32,444 nucleotides of DNA from Stenotrophomonas sp. 278 (GTDB lineage: Bacteria; Pseudomonadota; Gammaproteobacteria; Xanthomonadales; Xanthomonadaceae). Positions 22,919-30,368 of this stretch are shown one piece after another. A model generated the notes under the pieces. That model saw nothing but the letters and a program-made list of their open reading frames with translations. It ran no database searches and was not told the origin of the DNA. Location of the stretch: the NCBI RefSeq assembly GCF_003935715.1, contig NZ_RHPP01000036.1, positions 1 to 32,444 of the forward strand, in the 5' to 3' direction. The position numbers and the translations under genes are program-made. The first letter of the stretch is position 1. Every line of letters starts with the position of its first letter.

Positions 22919-24249
22919 GCACTGCTCCTTTCCCACTGCTCGCCCTGTGCGTTCCATGCCGACAACGGGTGCAGCACCTGTCCGTCCCACTCGCCCATCA
23001 GGCACAGCGGGTGGCCGCCGGCAAAGGCCATCAGCGACCAGCCCGGCATCGGAGCGAGCTGCAATGCCAGCGTGCCCTCGCCGTGCTGCAGCCAGCAGCG
23101 CTGCCCGTCGTGGGCAACGGTGACGGCGCTCAGGCGCATGGGCACCTGCGGCAACCACGGGTTGTCAGCGCAGGCCTGCGCGGCGACGTCAAAGGTGTCG
23201 TCAGCGGGTACCGCAGACGCGGTACCGCCTTGCACCTCACTGGCCACGGCGCGCAGCGGCACTGTGCCGGCATGGAAATGCACGGTGCCGGAATGGCTGT
23301 AGCCGGTGCGCCACTGCTGGTCCCAGCCGCGGCCGCCGTGACTGTAATCCTGCAGCAGCGCGGCGCGCCCGCTTGCCACACCATGCAGCCACACGCGGCG
23401 CTCGGTGAGGTTGCCGGGGTGTTCAATCAGCTGCTGGCCCTGCACGAACCAGGCATCCTGCAAGGCCTCGCCTTCGCGCAGCACCGTCTCACGGTCAACC
23501 GGCCAGCCCAGCGCGGCGCGCAGGTCGGCCTGGCGTGCCGCGCTGAAACTCTCCACTCGCGGCACCGCCTGGGTCAGCAGCTGCAGCAGGCCCAGGCGCT
23601 CGCCCAGGCGTGCGAGCGAAGGGAGATCGCGCCCGCCGCCGGACACAGCGTGGTCCAGCAGCGCGGCGAGTCCGGGGGCCTGCGCATCGACCATGCGCGC
23701 GCTCATGCGCTGCGCGTCCTGCTCGAATCCATTGCCCAGATTGGCCAGCCCCTGGCGGAACTGGTCGGCGATCCATCGCTGCAACTCACCCGCGCCCGCT
23801 TCCATCTTCGACCAGCGCGAGGCTTCGCGCTTGGCGGCGGCGGCGGCCTGCACCTGCGGATCCGGCGGCGGCGCGTTGGCGGCGGCTTCAGCGGCCGCTT
23901 CCTTGCGTGCGGCACGGTCGCGACGACCCTGCATCCACTCATCCACCCAGGCCGGACGCGTGCCCGGCACACAGCGCGGATTGCCCGCCGCATATAGAAG
24001 CAGCAGGGCCAGACCATGCTTGCAGGGAAATTTCCGGCTGGGGCAGGAGCAGCGGCTGACCAGCCCGGCCAGGTCGACCTGGGTCTGGTAGGGCTTGGAA
24101 CCACTGCCCTGGCATTCGCCCCACAAGGCTTCGGCATCGGCCCCGAGCAGGCCCCATTTGCCATCGGTGGCCAGCCCCGCGCCGGCTTTGCTTGACGCAG
24201 CATCAGGTGCAAGCGCGAGCACCTGCTCGCGCGTGAGTCGCACTTCCAT
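22915..24249 (-). CDS. SWIM zinc-finger protein, first gene of the MoxR/vWA operon
   Basis: A 444-residue protein with a SWIM finger near the N-terminus: CSCPSRKFPCKH, ligands Cys67, Cys69, Cys76 and His78. SWIM fingers bind zinc and are used for DNA or protein contact. After it comes a charged Ala-rich helix (RRDRAARKEAAAEAAANA), then a helical region. Last is a beta-rich half (VWLHGVASGRAALLQDYSHG, LQLAPMPGWSLMAFAGGHPL) that I do not recognise. GTG 24261 and ATG 24249 are both possible starts; I prefer the ATG. It opens the operon, with a palindrome overlapping its leader. Confidence 0.85.
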   Translation of the reverse strand: MEVRLTREQVLALAPDAASSKAGAGLATDGKWGLLGADAEALWGECQGSGSKPYQTQVDLAGLVSRCSCPSRKFPCKHGLALLLLYAAGNPRCVPGTRPAWVDEWMQGRRDRAARKEAAAEAAANAPPPDPQVQAAAAAKREASRWSKMEAGAGELQRWIADQFRQGLANLGNGFEQDAQRMSARMVDAQAPGLAALLDHAVSGGGRDLPSLARLGERLGLLQLLTQAVPRVESFSAARQADLRAALGWPVDRETVLREGEALQDAWFVQGQQLIEHPGNLTERRVWLHGVASGRAALLQDYSHGGRGWDQQWRTGYSHSGTVHFHAGTVPLRAVASEVQGGTASAVPADDTFDVAAQACADNPWLPQVPMRLSAVTVAHDGQRCWLQHGEGTLALQLAPMPGWSLMAFAGGHPLCLMGEWDGQVLHPLSAWNAQGEQWERSSA

Positions 24250-24260
24250 ATCCGTACTCA

Positions 24261-24279
24261 CATCAGATTGGGTCTGATG
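24261..24279. promoter_or_regulatory. palindrome in the leader of the MoxR/vWA operon
   Basis: CATCAGATTGGGTCTGATG has perfect 7-base arms around a 5-base centre. It ends 11 bases before the SWIM ATG, so it is either an operator or an RNA hairpin near the ribosome site. A weak -10-like TATCAT (24277-24282, - strand) overlaps it, without a good -35. Confidence 0.5.
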
Positions 24280-24347
24280 ATAGCCGAGGTTGGGTGACAG
24301 ATTGTGCGGTCAATCCAACGACACACGGTTCGGATTGACGTGCCGAA

Positions 24348-24370
24348 GCTGCCGGGCAGCGCCCGGCAGC
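24348..24370. terminator. strong hairpin after the OBAP-like gene
   Basis: GCTGCCGGGC and GCCCGGCAGC are perfect 10-base arms around AGC, starting 3 bases after the OBAP-like stop when read leftward. There is no T run, and no GTAG head as in SMAG elements. It may stabilise the 3' end of that message or stop transcription before the MoxR/vWA operon. Confidence 0.5.
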
Positions 24371-24373
24371 ACC

Positions 24374-25129
24374 TCATCGCGCGTGGTGCGTCTGCCCGGT
24401 CGGATCCTGCAACTGCAGCACCCTGCCCTGTTGCCAGGCGTCGGCTTCCGGATCGATGGTCGGGGTGGGGATGTCGGCGCGCTCGGCGCGCTTGGCCGCC
24501 GCGTCCACGTCCAGGCGATGGTTGCGTTGGGCCAGGAGCCCGGGATCCAGCTGCCCGTCCCGGGTGAACCCCATCATCAGCTGCGGTGCGCCGAGCGGCA
24601 GGGTCAAATCCCGGTCGGTGTGCCACGTATGCCAGGTCTTGCCGTAGGTGCCCACCAGCTTGGTCATCAACGCCTTCTCCGCCACATCGGGCAGACCCGG
24701 GGCAATCAGCGCACCCGACTTCACCTCATGCACGTGACTGTGCCAGAGCGCCTTTTCCTGCGGCGGGAGCTTTTCGAACACTGCCGCACTGACGATGTAT
24801 TCCACGCCCATGAGCTTGGCGTCGCTCACGCTCCCGTCGTAGATGACACACTGGATCACGTCGTCGTTCAGCACCGAACAGTAGTGGTGCGCTTCCATCT
24901 GCGCTTCCATCGCGCCGTTGTAGAAGTGGAATCCATCGAGATAGGCGTTCAGTGCCTCGACAGGGGGCCTGTCCTGGATCATCGCCGCACCTGCATCGAG
25001 TGCACGGGTCTTGGCGCTCTCACTTTTCCCCGGGGCTTCAACCGGTGAATCGGTCTGACCGCCGCCACATGCAGATACAGTCGATGCGAGGATCAAAGCG
25101 GCTGCGGCGACGAGGATGGGGCGGGTCAT
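24374..25129 (-). CDS. OBAP/DUF1264-like lipoprotein
   Basis: A 251-residue protein with a lipoprotein signal (LILASTVSAC, lipid Cys near residue 21). The rest resembles the oil-body-associated-protein family (DUF1264): LDGFHFYNGAMEAQMEAHHY, CSVLNDDVIQCVIYDG, AKLMGVEYIVS, LWHSHVHEVKSG and GKTWHTWHTDRD. Its many histidines are conserved in the family, but the function is unknown. GGAG stands 8 bases before the ATG at 25129. The xthA gene ends about 20 bp upstream on the same strand, so the two may share a transcript. A 10-bp-arm hairpin follows the stop. Confidence 0.85.
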   Translation of the reverse strand: MTRPILVAAAALILASTVSACGGGQTDSPVEAPGKSESAKTRALDAGAAMIQDRPPVEALNAYLDGFHFYNGAMEAQMEAHHYCSVLNDDVIQCVIYDGSVSDAKLMGVEYIVSAAVFEKLPPQEKALWHSHVHEVKSGALIAPGLPDVAEKALMTKLVGTYGKTWHTWHTDRDLTLPLGAPQLMMGFTRDGQLDPGLLAQRNHRLDVDAAAKRAERADIPTPTIDPEADAWQQGRVLQLQDPTGQTHHAR

Positions 25130-25149
25130 GACGGTCTCCTTCAGGCTGT

Positions 25150-25941
25150 TCACGGTGCGAGTTCGATCCAGGTCGGCGCATGGTCGCTGGCCTTTTCCTG
25201 CAGCCGCACCCAGCGGTCGACACCGGCTGCCTTCAGCCGTTTGGCCAGGACCGGGTTTAACAGAAGATGATCTATGCGCATGCCCCGATCACGCTCGGCG
25301 TGCTGGCGGAAATAGTCCCAGAAGGTGTAGATGCGACGCTGTGGATGCAGCTGCCGGAGGCTGTCGACCCAACCCTGCTTCAATAGTGATTCGAAGGCTT
25401 CACGGACGTCCGGATGGAACAGCGCATCGTCGCTGAAGCGCGCGGGGTCGAATACATCCTCTTCGGCTGGAATGACATTGAAGTCACCCAGCATCACCAC
25501 CGGATGCGGCAGGTCCACCAGAGTGCGGGCATGCCTGGCCAGCCGCTTCATCCACTTCAACTTGTACTCGAACTTGGGCCCTGGTCGCGGATTGCCGTTG
25601 GGCAGGTACAGCGCTGCCACCACGATGCCGTGGACAGCGGCTTCCAGATACCGGCTCTGCGTATCGGTGCGATCGCCTGGCAGCCCGCGCCGGCTTTCCA
25701 CCGGTACGGCACCGCGCGCAAGCAAGGCAACGCCGTTCCAGCGATGCTGTCCCTGCCACAGGGCCCCGTAGCCCGCTTCGTCCAGCGCCTGCGCCGGGAA
25801 CGCATCATCCAGCGCCTTCAGCTCCTGCAGCGCCACGACGTCCGGCTTTTCCCTTTCCAGCCACGCCAGCAGATGCGGCAGGCGGGTGCCGATGCCGTTT
25901 ACATTGAAGGTGGCGACTTTCAGGCGCTTGCTGCGTGCCAT
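25150..25941 (-). CDS. xthA: exodeoxyribonuclease III
   Basis: A 263-residue DNA-repair nuclease of the ExoIII/AP-endonuclease family, cutting at abasic sites and removing 3' blocks. Metal and active-site motifs are complete: ATFNVNG (Asn13), LQELK (Glu40), LYLPNGNP (Tyr112), LGDFNV (Asp153, Asn155), RIDHLLLN and SDHAP (His254). Length matches the family (about 260-270). It ends about 20 bp before the OBAP-like lipoprotein gene on the same strand. A second xth-type gene could exist elsewhere in the genome, so the symbol is by family. Confidence 0.92.
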   Translation of the reverse strand: MARSKRLKVATFNVNGIGTRLPHLLAWLEREKPDVVALQELKALDDAFPAQALDEAGYGALWQGQHRWNGVALLARGAVPVESRRGLPGDRTDTQSRYLEAAVHGIVVAALYLPNGNPRPGPKFEYKLKWMKRLARHARTLVDLPHPVVMLGDFNVIPAEEDVFDPARFSDDALFHPDVREAFESLLKQGWVDSLRQLHPQRRIYTFWDYFRQHAERDRGMRIDHLLLNPVLAKRLKAAGVDRWVRLQEKASDHAPTWIELAP

Positions 25942-26037
25942 GACACTCCACGCCGATCAACTGATCACAGCCTGCCCGGACAGCCGTGGTCGGAACGCGA
26001 CGGGAGAATGAACGGCGCGTGGCTGGTCCGGGACGGA

Positions 26038-26490
26038 CTAGGTGCTCACGGTGAGTCCGACCTTCACCCGGTCCAGCACGGGCAGGCTGCGGAAACTGGC
26101 CACGAGGTTATTGTCGGCGAACAACCGGGTCGACAAGGTTTCATAGGATTCAAAGTCCGGCAGCAGGATGATGAGAATGAGCCCGCCATTGCCGGTGACG
26201 TGGTAACACTGCTGGACTTCCGGAACGGCGCGGAACTGTGCTTTGACCGCGCGCACCACAGCGGACTGGTCGTTGATCAGGTGCACCTCCACCACCACGG
26301 TCACCCGCGCCCCCACAGCCTTGGGGTCCACCACCGCGATGTTCTGCTCAATGACACCTGCCGCTTCCAGGGCAGCCACGCGCCGCTGCACGGCGGCCGG
26401 GGACAGGCTCACCTGTTCGGCGATCAGCCGCTGCGGCGTACGGTTGTCCCGCTGCAGAATGTCGAGAATGGCGCGGTCGAATTTGTCCAT
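26038..26490 (-). CDS. Lrp/AsnC-family regulator
   Basis: A 150-residue protein. The N-terminal helix-turn-helix is FDRAILDILQRDNRTPQRLI, then EQVSLSPAAVQRRVAALEAA. The C-terminal RAM domain, which binds amino acids and builds dimers and octamers, covers VVVEVHLINDQSAVVRAVKA and VTGNGGLILIILLPDFESYE. GAGGAA stands before ATG 26490; the longer frame to 26532 is not needed. It diverges from an RhtA-like exporter across about 100 bp, and such pairs usually make an exporter that answers to its amino-acid substrate. Confidence 0.9.
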   Translation of the reverse strand: MDKFDRAILDILQRDNRTPQRLIAEQVSLSPAAVQRRVAALEAAGVIEQNIAVVDPKAVGARVTVVVEVHLINDQSAVVRAVKAQFRAVPEVQQCYHVTGNGGLILIILLPDFESYETLSTRLFADNNLVASFRSLPVLDRVKVGLTVST

Positions 26491-26529
26491 GGTGCAGTTC
26501 CTCGATTTCCCGCCCAGATTTAAAGATTT

Positions 26530-26545
26530 CACCCGCGAACGGGTG
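26530..26545. promoter_or_regulatory. inverted repeat between the lrp-like and exporter genes
   Basis: CACCCG and CGGGTG are perfect 6-base arms around CGAA, in the middle of the 102-bp divergent gap. It is a candidate Lrp-type site or a hairpin in the exporter leader; nothing else in the gap stands out. Confidence 0.35.
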
Positions 26546-26592
26546 CGGATCTGCGAATTTCGCTGGCGGCGGCGAGCCTACCATTTCCCGTC

Positions 26593-27492
26593 ATGAAGCC
26601 ATCACTCGCCCCCTCCTTCTCCCACCCGGCCCTGCTCGCGGTAATGATCTCGCTGGTTGTCCAGAACATCGGTGCGAGCCATGCCAAACATCTGTTCGTC
26701 GTAATCGGTCCGGAGGCCACCAGCGCACTGCGAATTGGCCTTTCGGCACTGATTCTGGTGCTGATACGCCGCGCCTGGCGACACCGCCCTGACCACACGC
26801 AATGGCCGGCCGTAGCGGTGTACGGTCTGATGCTGGGCGGCATGAACATCCTCATCTACCAGGCGTTCGCGCGCATTCCCCTCGGGGTTGCGGTGGCCAT
26901 TGAGATTCTGGGCCCGCTGGCCGTGGGCGCATTCGGCGCGCGAAGTGCGCTTGGGTTGATCTGGTCGGGCGTGGCGTTGGGCGGCTTGTTGCTGTTGCTG
27001 CCCTTGGGAGACGCCACGGACAGCGCGTTGGATCCAACGGGTGTGGCCTGCGCCGCGGGGGCCGCCGTCGCGTGGGCGCTCTACATCATCACCGGCAAAC
27101 GCGCCTCGCATCTGCAGGGTGTGGACGCGGTCTCGTGGGGCATGGTCGCCGCTGCCGCACTTGCCATACCGCTGGCCGTCGGGCCCGACCTGACATCTGT
27201 ATTCACGCCGGGGATTGTGTTGGCCGGTCTGGCCGTGGCGGTGCTGTCCAGTGTGATTCCGTATGCACTGGAAATGTGGGCCATGCGACGGCTGTCGGTG
27301 TCCACAATGGGCGTACTGATAGCCACGGCTCCCGCCGTCAGTGCACTGATCGGCTGGTGGCTGCTGGGTGAGCAACTAAGTGCGCGGCAGTGGATGGCTG
27401 TGGCTTTGATCGTGGTTGCAGTAGGCGGGCACGGTTTGAGCGCAAGACCTGTGCGTCATCACGCCACTACGGCGGGTGATCGATCTGCTTGA
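26593..27492 (+). CDS. EamA-family exporter, RhtA-like
   Basis: A 299-residue inner-membrane protein with ten hydrophobic segments in two EamA repeats (the second begins near CAAGAAVAWALYIITGKRAS). SLVVQNIGASHAKHLFVVIG, PLGVAVAIEILGPLAVGAF and SSVIPYALEMWAMRRLSVST match the RhtA threonine/homoserine exporter group, with the usual length near 295. It most likely exports an amino acid, though the exact substrate is not readable. The divergent Lrp-type regulator supports that. Its 3' end overlaps the convergent SymE-like gene by 26 bp. Confidence 0.85.
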   Translation: MKPSLAPSFSHPALLAVMISLVVQNIGASHAKHLFVVIGPEATSALRIGLSALILVLIRRAWRHRPDHTQWPAVAVYGLMLGGMNILIYQAFARIPLGVAVAIEILGPLAVGAFGARSALGLIWSGVALGGLLLLLPLGDATDSALDPTGVACAAGAAVAWALYIITGKRASHLQGVDAVSWGMVAAAALAIPLAVGPDLTSVFTPGIVLAGLAVAVLSSVIPYALEMWAMRRLSVSTMGVLIATAPAVSALIGWWLLGEQLSARQWMAVALIVVAVGGHGLSARPVRHHATTAGDRSA

Positions 27493-27772
27493 GCACACGG
27501 CGCGGGCGCTCGCGCTGATACTTCCGGAAGTTCACCGGCATTGCGGGTGGCGGTGGCTCAGGCGGGTCCAGCAACGTGATCACGATGCGCCCATGGCTCG
27601 CTGCAATCCGCAACCGGACGCCGGGATGGAAACCCATGCGACTCAGCCATCGGCCACGCAGCACGATCATGGGCACGCACTGGTCGAGGTCATTCGCATC
27701 ACGTGATGCACCGACGGTCGCCAGCACGCGCGCATCATCTGTCACCCGTACACCTTCTCCCTGCTGCCGCAT
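27467..27772 (-). CDS. SymE-like toxin
   Basis: A 101-residue protein whose centre, CVPMIVLRGRWLSRMGFHPG then VRLRIAASHGRIVI, matches the SymE domain (L.L.GRWL...GF..G..l.v....G.l.I). In E. coli, SymE is an SOS-induced toxin related to AbrB-fold antitoxins and is silenced by an antisense RNA. The Pro-rich basic tail (PPEPPPPAMPVNFRKYQRER) is extra. ATG 27772 follows AGAGG; the frame extends to 27883 without a better start. The antisense RNA would be read on the + strand across its start, but I cannot identify a promoter for it. Confidence 0.7.
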   Translation of the reverse strand: MRQQGEGVRVTDDARVLATVGASRDANDLDQCVPMIVLRGRWLSRMGFHPGVRLRIAASHGRIVITLLDPPEPPPPAMPVNFRKYQRERPRRVLKQIDHPP

Positions 27773-28011
27773 CACAGCCTCTCTTTCCTGAGATTTCACA
27801 TGCATCTGCGACGGTACCCGCAGATGAACTACAAAAACTCGCTCATGACGCCAATGACGCAAACCCCTGCACATCCTGCGCACCGCTACGGCTCCACAAA
27901 CAAGGCTGGGGTGGCGTGATCGGCATCATTGTGCAGTCCGCCGCAGTTGCGCGCTGCCGGTCACCTGATACGCTGCGGCACATGGACTACCGTGATGTGA
28001 AAGGACTTCAG

Positions 28012-29436
28012 ATGAAATCACCTGCACTGTTCCTGGCCCCATGGCTGATTACCGCCATGGTCGCCTCATCGATCTCCGCCCCGGCGGCCGCGCGGGATGT
28101 CGTGGCCGAGGACAGCGACGGCATTACCCTTGCGGTGATGCAAGGTAACCTCGACGCATTGGAACGCGTGGGCAAGACCAAGGGACCCGCCCGCCTCGCG
28201 GCGCGTGCCGGGTATTACCGGGTTCGCGGCGACCTGCAGCAGTCCGATAAATGGGCCGACACCTGCATCGCCGACCCTGCGGTGAAGGCTGTGCCGACTC
28301 AGGGCGTGATGTATCTCTGTCGCAGCCTGCGAGCCGGCAACCGCCTGCTCGCCGGAGATGTGGCAGGGTGGGCGAAGGAGATGCTGCTGGTGCGGGACAT
28401 CTTCCGGAAACACATCGCTCCGACGTTGCCTCCGGGCGACGACGTGGAGACGCTGAGCCGGCCGGCCTTCGAGCGATTCCTGACCGTTCCGGAGTCGGGA
28501 GTTCTGGCAGAGCCCGTCGCCGCTGGCACGCGCTTCCCGGTCTCCGATCGCGCGGGGGTTCCTGTGATTGCCGGGAAACTGGAAGGCGGTACCGACGGCA
28601 GGAAGCGCAACATTGATACCGACTTCATCGTCGACACAGGCGCATCGCGCTCCCACATCAGCCGCAAGGCCGCGCAGGCCATGGGCCTGAGCGTTACGGA
28701 CGGCTTCGGGTATGACACCACCAAGCCGGACCATCCGGTCCTGATCGGTCTGGCCGCTCCTGTGGACGTCCGGCTGGGCGATGTTCTGCTGCGCGACGTT
28801 TCCTTCACCGTGACCGATGACGTTCCGTTCGTCATCCTCGGACTCGACCTGCTTCAGCGGTTGGGCCCGTTTGTGCTGAAAGATGGGCACCTGGAAACCC
28901 TTGCCAGCGTTCCGCGGACGGTCTGCCAGCAGCCCGCCTCGTTTACCTCTTCGCTGTGGGGCACCCAGAACTCGCTGCGCGTGCCAATGCGCATTGGCAA
29001 GCGCGATGAACTGGTCCTGCTGGATACCGGTACCGACCTGCCACTGGAGATGTCGGGCGTGAGCCTTGCGGACTATCCCAAGAGCGCCCTGGTCGAGAAG
29101 CAACGACTCACCATGCACGGCGTCAACCAGGTCACCTATGCAGAGGCGACCGCACCGGTCACCTTCAACGGTGCCACGGTCAACGTACCCACCCAACTGG
29201 TTGACCAGCCGGGCATGGTGTACCCGATCTCCTGGAAGCTGGGTTACGGTCTGCGTCGGCAGTTCGACTTCTATGTCGACGTGGGCGGCGGACGCGGCTG
29301 CCTGCACAGCAAGCGGCAGGTGCCCGAGGAAACCGCGTTGTTCAAGGCGCTGAACGAAGAGATCGAACGTGAAGCTGACAAGGCAGCGGCTGCGGCTGAT
29401 GCGGCCGTTGAAGCAGCGTCGCGCGCTCACCCGTAG
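28012..29436 (+). CDS. secreted two-lobed retropepsin-like aspartic protease
   Basis: A 474-residue protein with a signal peptide (PALFLAPWLITAMVASSISA, cleaved after AAA near residue 28). A helical domain of about 150 residues comes next. Then two retropepsin-like lobes: the first has VDTGASRSHIS (Asp208) with its partner motif FVILGLDLL (about 273-281); the second has LLDTGTDLPLE (Asp338). Two DTG motifs in one chain recall pepsins, whereas bacterial retropepsins usually have one and dimerise. An Ala-rich coiled tail (EREADKAAAAADAAVEAA) ends it. AAGGA stands before ATG 28012; the open frame to 27703 overlaps the SymE-like gene. The stop is a SMAG head. Probably periplasmic. Confidence 0.75.
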   Translation: MKSPALFLAPWLITAMVASSISAPAAARDVVAEDSDGITLAVMQGNLDALERVGKTKGPARLAARAGYYRVRGDLQQSDKWADTCIADPAVKAVPTQGVMYLCRSLRAGNRLLAGDVAGWAKEMLLVRDIFRKHIAPTLPPGDDVETLSRPAFERFLTVPESGVLAEPVAAGTRFPVSDRAGVPVIAGKLEGGTDGRKRNIDTDFIVDTGASRSHISRKAAQAMGLSVTDGFGYDTTKPDHPVLIGLAAPVDVRLGDVLLRDVSFTVTDDVPFVILGLDLLQRLGPFVLKDGHLETLASVPRTVCQQPASFTSSLWGTQNSLRVPMRIGKRDELVLLDTGTDLPLEMSGVSLADYPKSALVEKQRLTMHGVNQVTYAEATAPVTFNGATVNVPTQLVDQPGMVYPISWKLGYGLRRQFDFYVDVGGGRGCLHSKRQVPEETALFKALNEEIEREADKAAAAADAAVEAASRAHP

Positions 29437-29455
29437 AGCCGGGCTTGCCCGGCTG
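29433..29455 (+). repeat. SMAG (REP) element at the protease gene end
   Basis: A GTAG head (29433-29436) and stem AGCCGGGC / GCCCGGCT, identical to the copies at 6618 and 8898. The TAG stop of the protease gene is part of the head. Confidence 0.85.
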
Positions 29456-29502
29456 CTGTTGCCGCGAACAACCAAACGCCTCCCGGGCCCGCCTGAACGG
29501 AC

Positions 29503-29844
29503 CTAACGACGGAAGCGAAGTACGTCCGCAGATGGTGGAACCTTCCGCCCCTCCATCGGCTCAATCCGATCGACCGAATCCGCGTACTTGATGCGCGCAT
29601 CGTGCATGTCGTAATCAAGCTGCATCTGGAACCAGAACTGATACGTAGTGCGGAAGTAGCGCCCAAGCCGCATGGCGGTCTCAGCACTGACACCCTTGCG
29701 GCCCGCAATGATGTCCGCGACAAGCGCGGGCGACACCCTGAGATCCGTTGCCAGCTCATCGATCGAGATGCCCATCGGCACCATGTACTTCTCTACCAGG
29801 AACGTGCCTGGACGCACCGGCAACAACGATGTGACGTTGCTCAT
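29503..29844 (-). CDS. HigA-family antitoxin without a recognisable toxin gene
   Basis: A 113-residue Xre-type protein with the HigA layout: PGTFLVEKYMVPMGISIDEL, DLRVSPALVADIIAGRKGVS, AETAMRLGRYFRTTYQFWFQ. HigA proteins neutralise HigB mRNA interferases and repress their own operon. The toxin gene normally lies directly upstream (to the right here) or sometimes downstream, and neither place holds one. The ATG overlaps the stop of a 28-codon open tail that lacks a good start, which may be what is left of a lost partner gene. Confidence 0.85.
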   Translation of the reverse strand: MSNVTSLLPVRPGTFLVEKYMVPMGISIDELATDLRVSPALVADIIAGRKGVSAETAMRLGRYFRTTYQFWFQMQLDYDMHDARIKYADSVDRIEPMEGRKVPPSADVLRFRR

Positions 29845-29927
29845 TCCGTTTCACCGCTCATCGAGGGTGCCTCTTCGATCAAAGCACGCAGTGTATCGAC
29901 GGGAACGGACGCGTTCTCACTGGTTTT
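29841..29927 (-). other. open reading tail overlapping the higA-like start
   Basis: A frame of 28 codons (containing VPVDTLRALIEEAP) ends in TGA that overlaps the HigA-like ATG (ATGA), the way coupled genes join. It is closed upstream by another TGA and has no ATG with a ribosome site. It may be the 3' remnant of a deleted gene, or chance. Confidence 0.3.
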
Positions 29928-30345
29928 TCATGTGAACGGCCCGCACCGAAACCAGCGTAGCGTTATCGTCGAAGGAAAACGTCGCCCGGATGGTTCTGGG
30001 GTCCACATCGAACATCGCCCTACCCCTGTCGTATCTGACCACAAGCTGGCCTGGGGTATCGTCATGGATCGATACACCCCTCAGCCCCTCGAACGCCCGC
30101 AACACCACTTCCTTGCGGGTACCAACAGGAAAGCGTGCGATCAGCATGTCACCCACGTCGATCTTGTCGAACCCGGTGGGCTTGCCCGAGGCCACGACTT
30201 CATCCAGCAGTTCCCGTGCCTGCTGTCTTTCCCCTCTCTGCTGTCGTGCCTCTGGGCTGAAGATATCGACGTAGATCCATCCAGCGACGACGCAGACGAA
30301 CAAGGCCAACCACATCGCACTGAATTTCGTATCCATTCTTTGCAT
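29917..30345 (-). CDS. hypothetical single-span membrane protein
   Basis: A 142-residue protein, function not recognised. One transmembrane helix (MWLALFVCVVAGWIYVDIFS) is followed by a charged helix and a small folded domain. That domain contains MLIARFPVGTRKEVVLRAFEGL; the FPVGT stretch followed by a helix recalls small envelope proteins of the SmpA/BamE type, but similarity is weak. The start at 30345 is chosen for the AGGGAG site before it; ATG 30372 instead would overlap the upstream stop by ATGA. It follows the two lipoprotein genes and is probably in their operon. Confidence 0.65.
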   Translation of the reverse strand: MQRMDTKFSAMWLALFVCVVAGWIYVDIFSPEARQQRGERQQARELLDEVVASGKPTGFDKIDVGDMLIARFPVGTRKEVVLRAFEGLRGVSIHDDTPGQLVVRYDRGRAMFDVDPRTIRATFSFDDNATLVSVRAVHMKNQ

Positions 30346-30368
30346 CCGGAACTCCCTGCGTTGATGAA

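Noticed and set aside
24311-24337. CAATCC ... GGATTG inverted repeat upstream of the SWIM operon
   Set aside because: Six-base arms with a 15-base loop can occur by chance and no promoter or gene start fits it.
27703-28011. N-terminal extension of the retropepsin-like protein
   Set aside because: It overlaps the SymE-like gene and lacks a ribosome site, while ATG 28012 is followed by a clear signal peptide.
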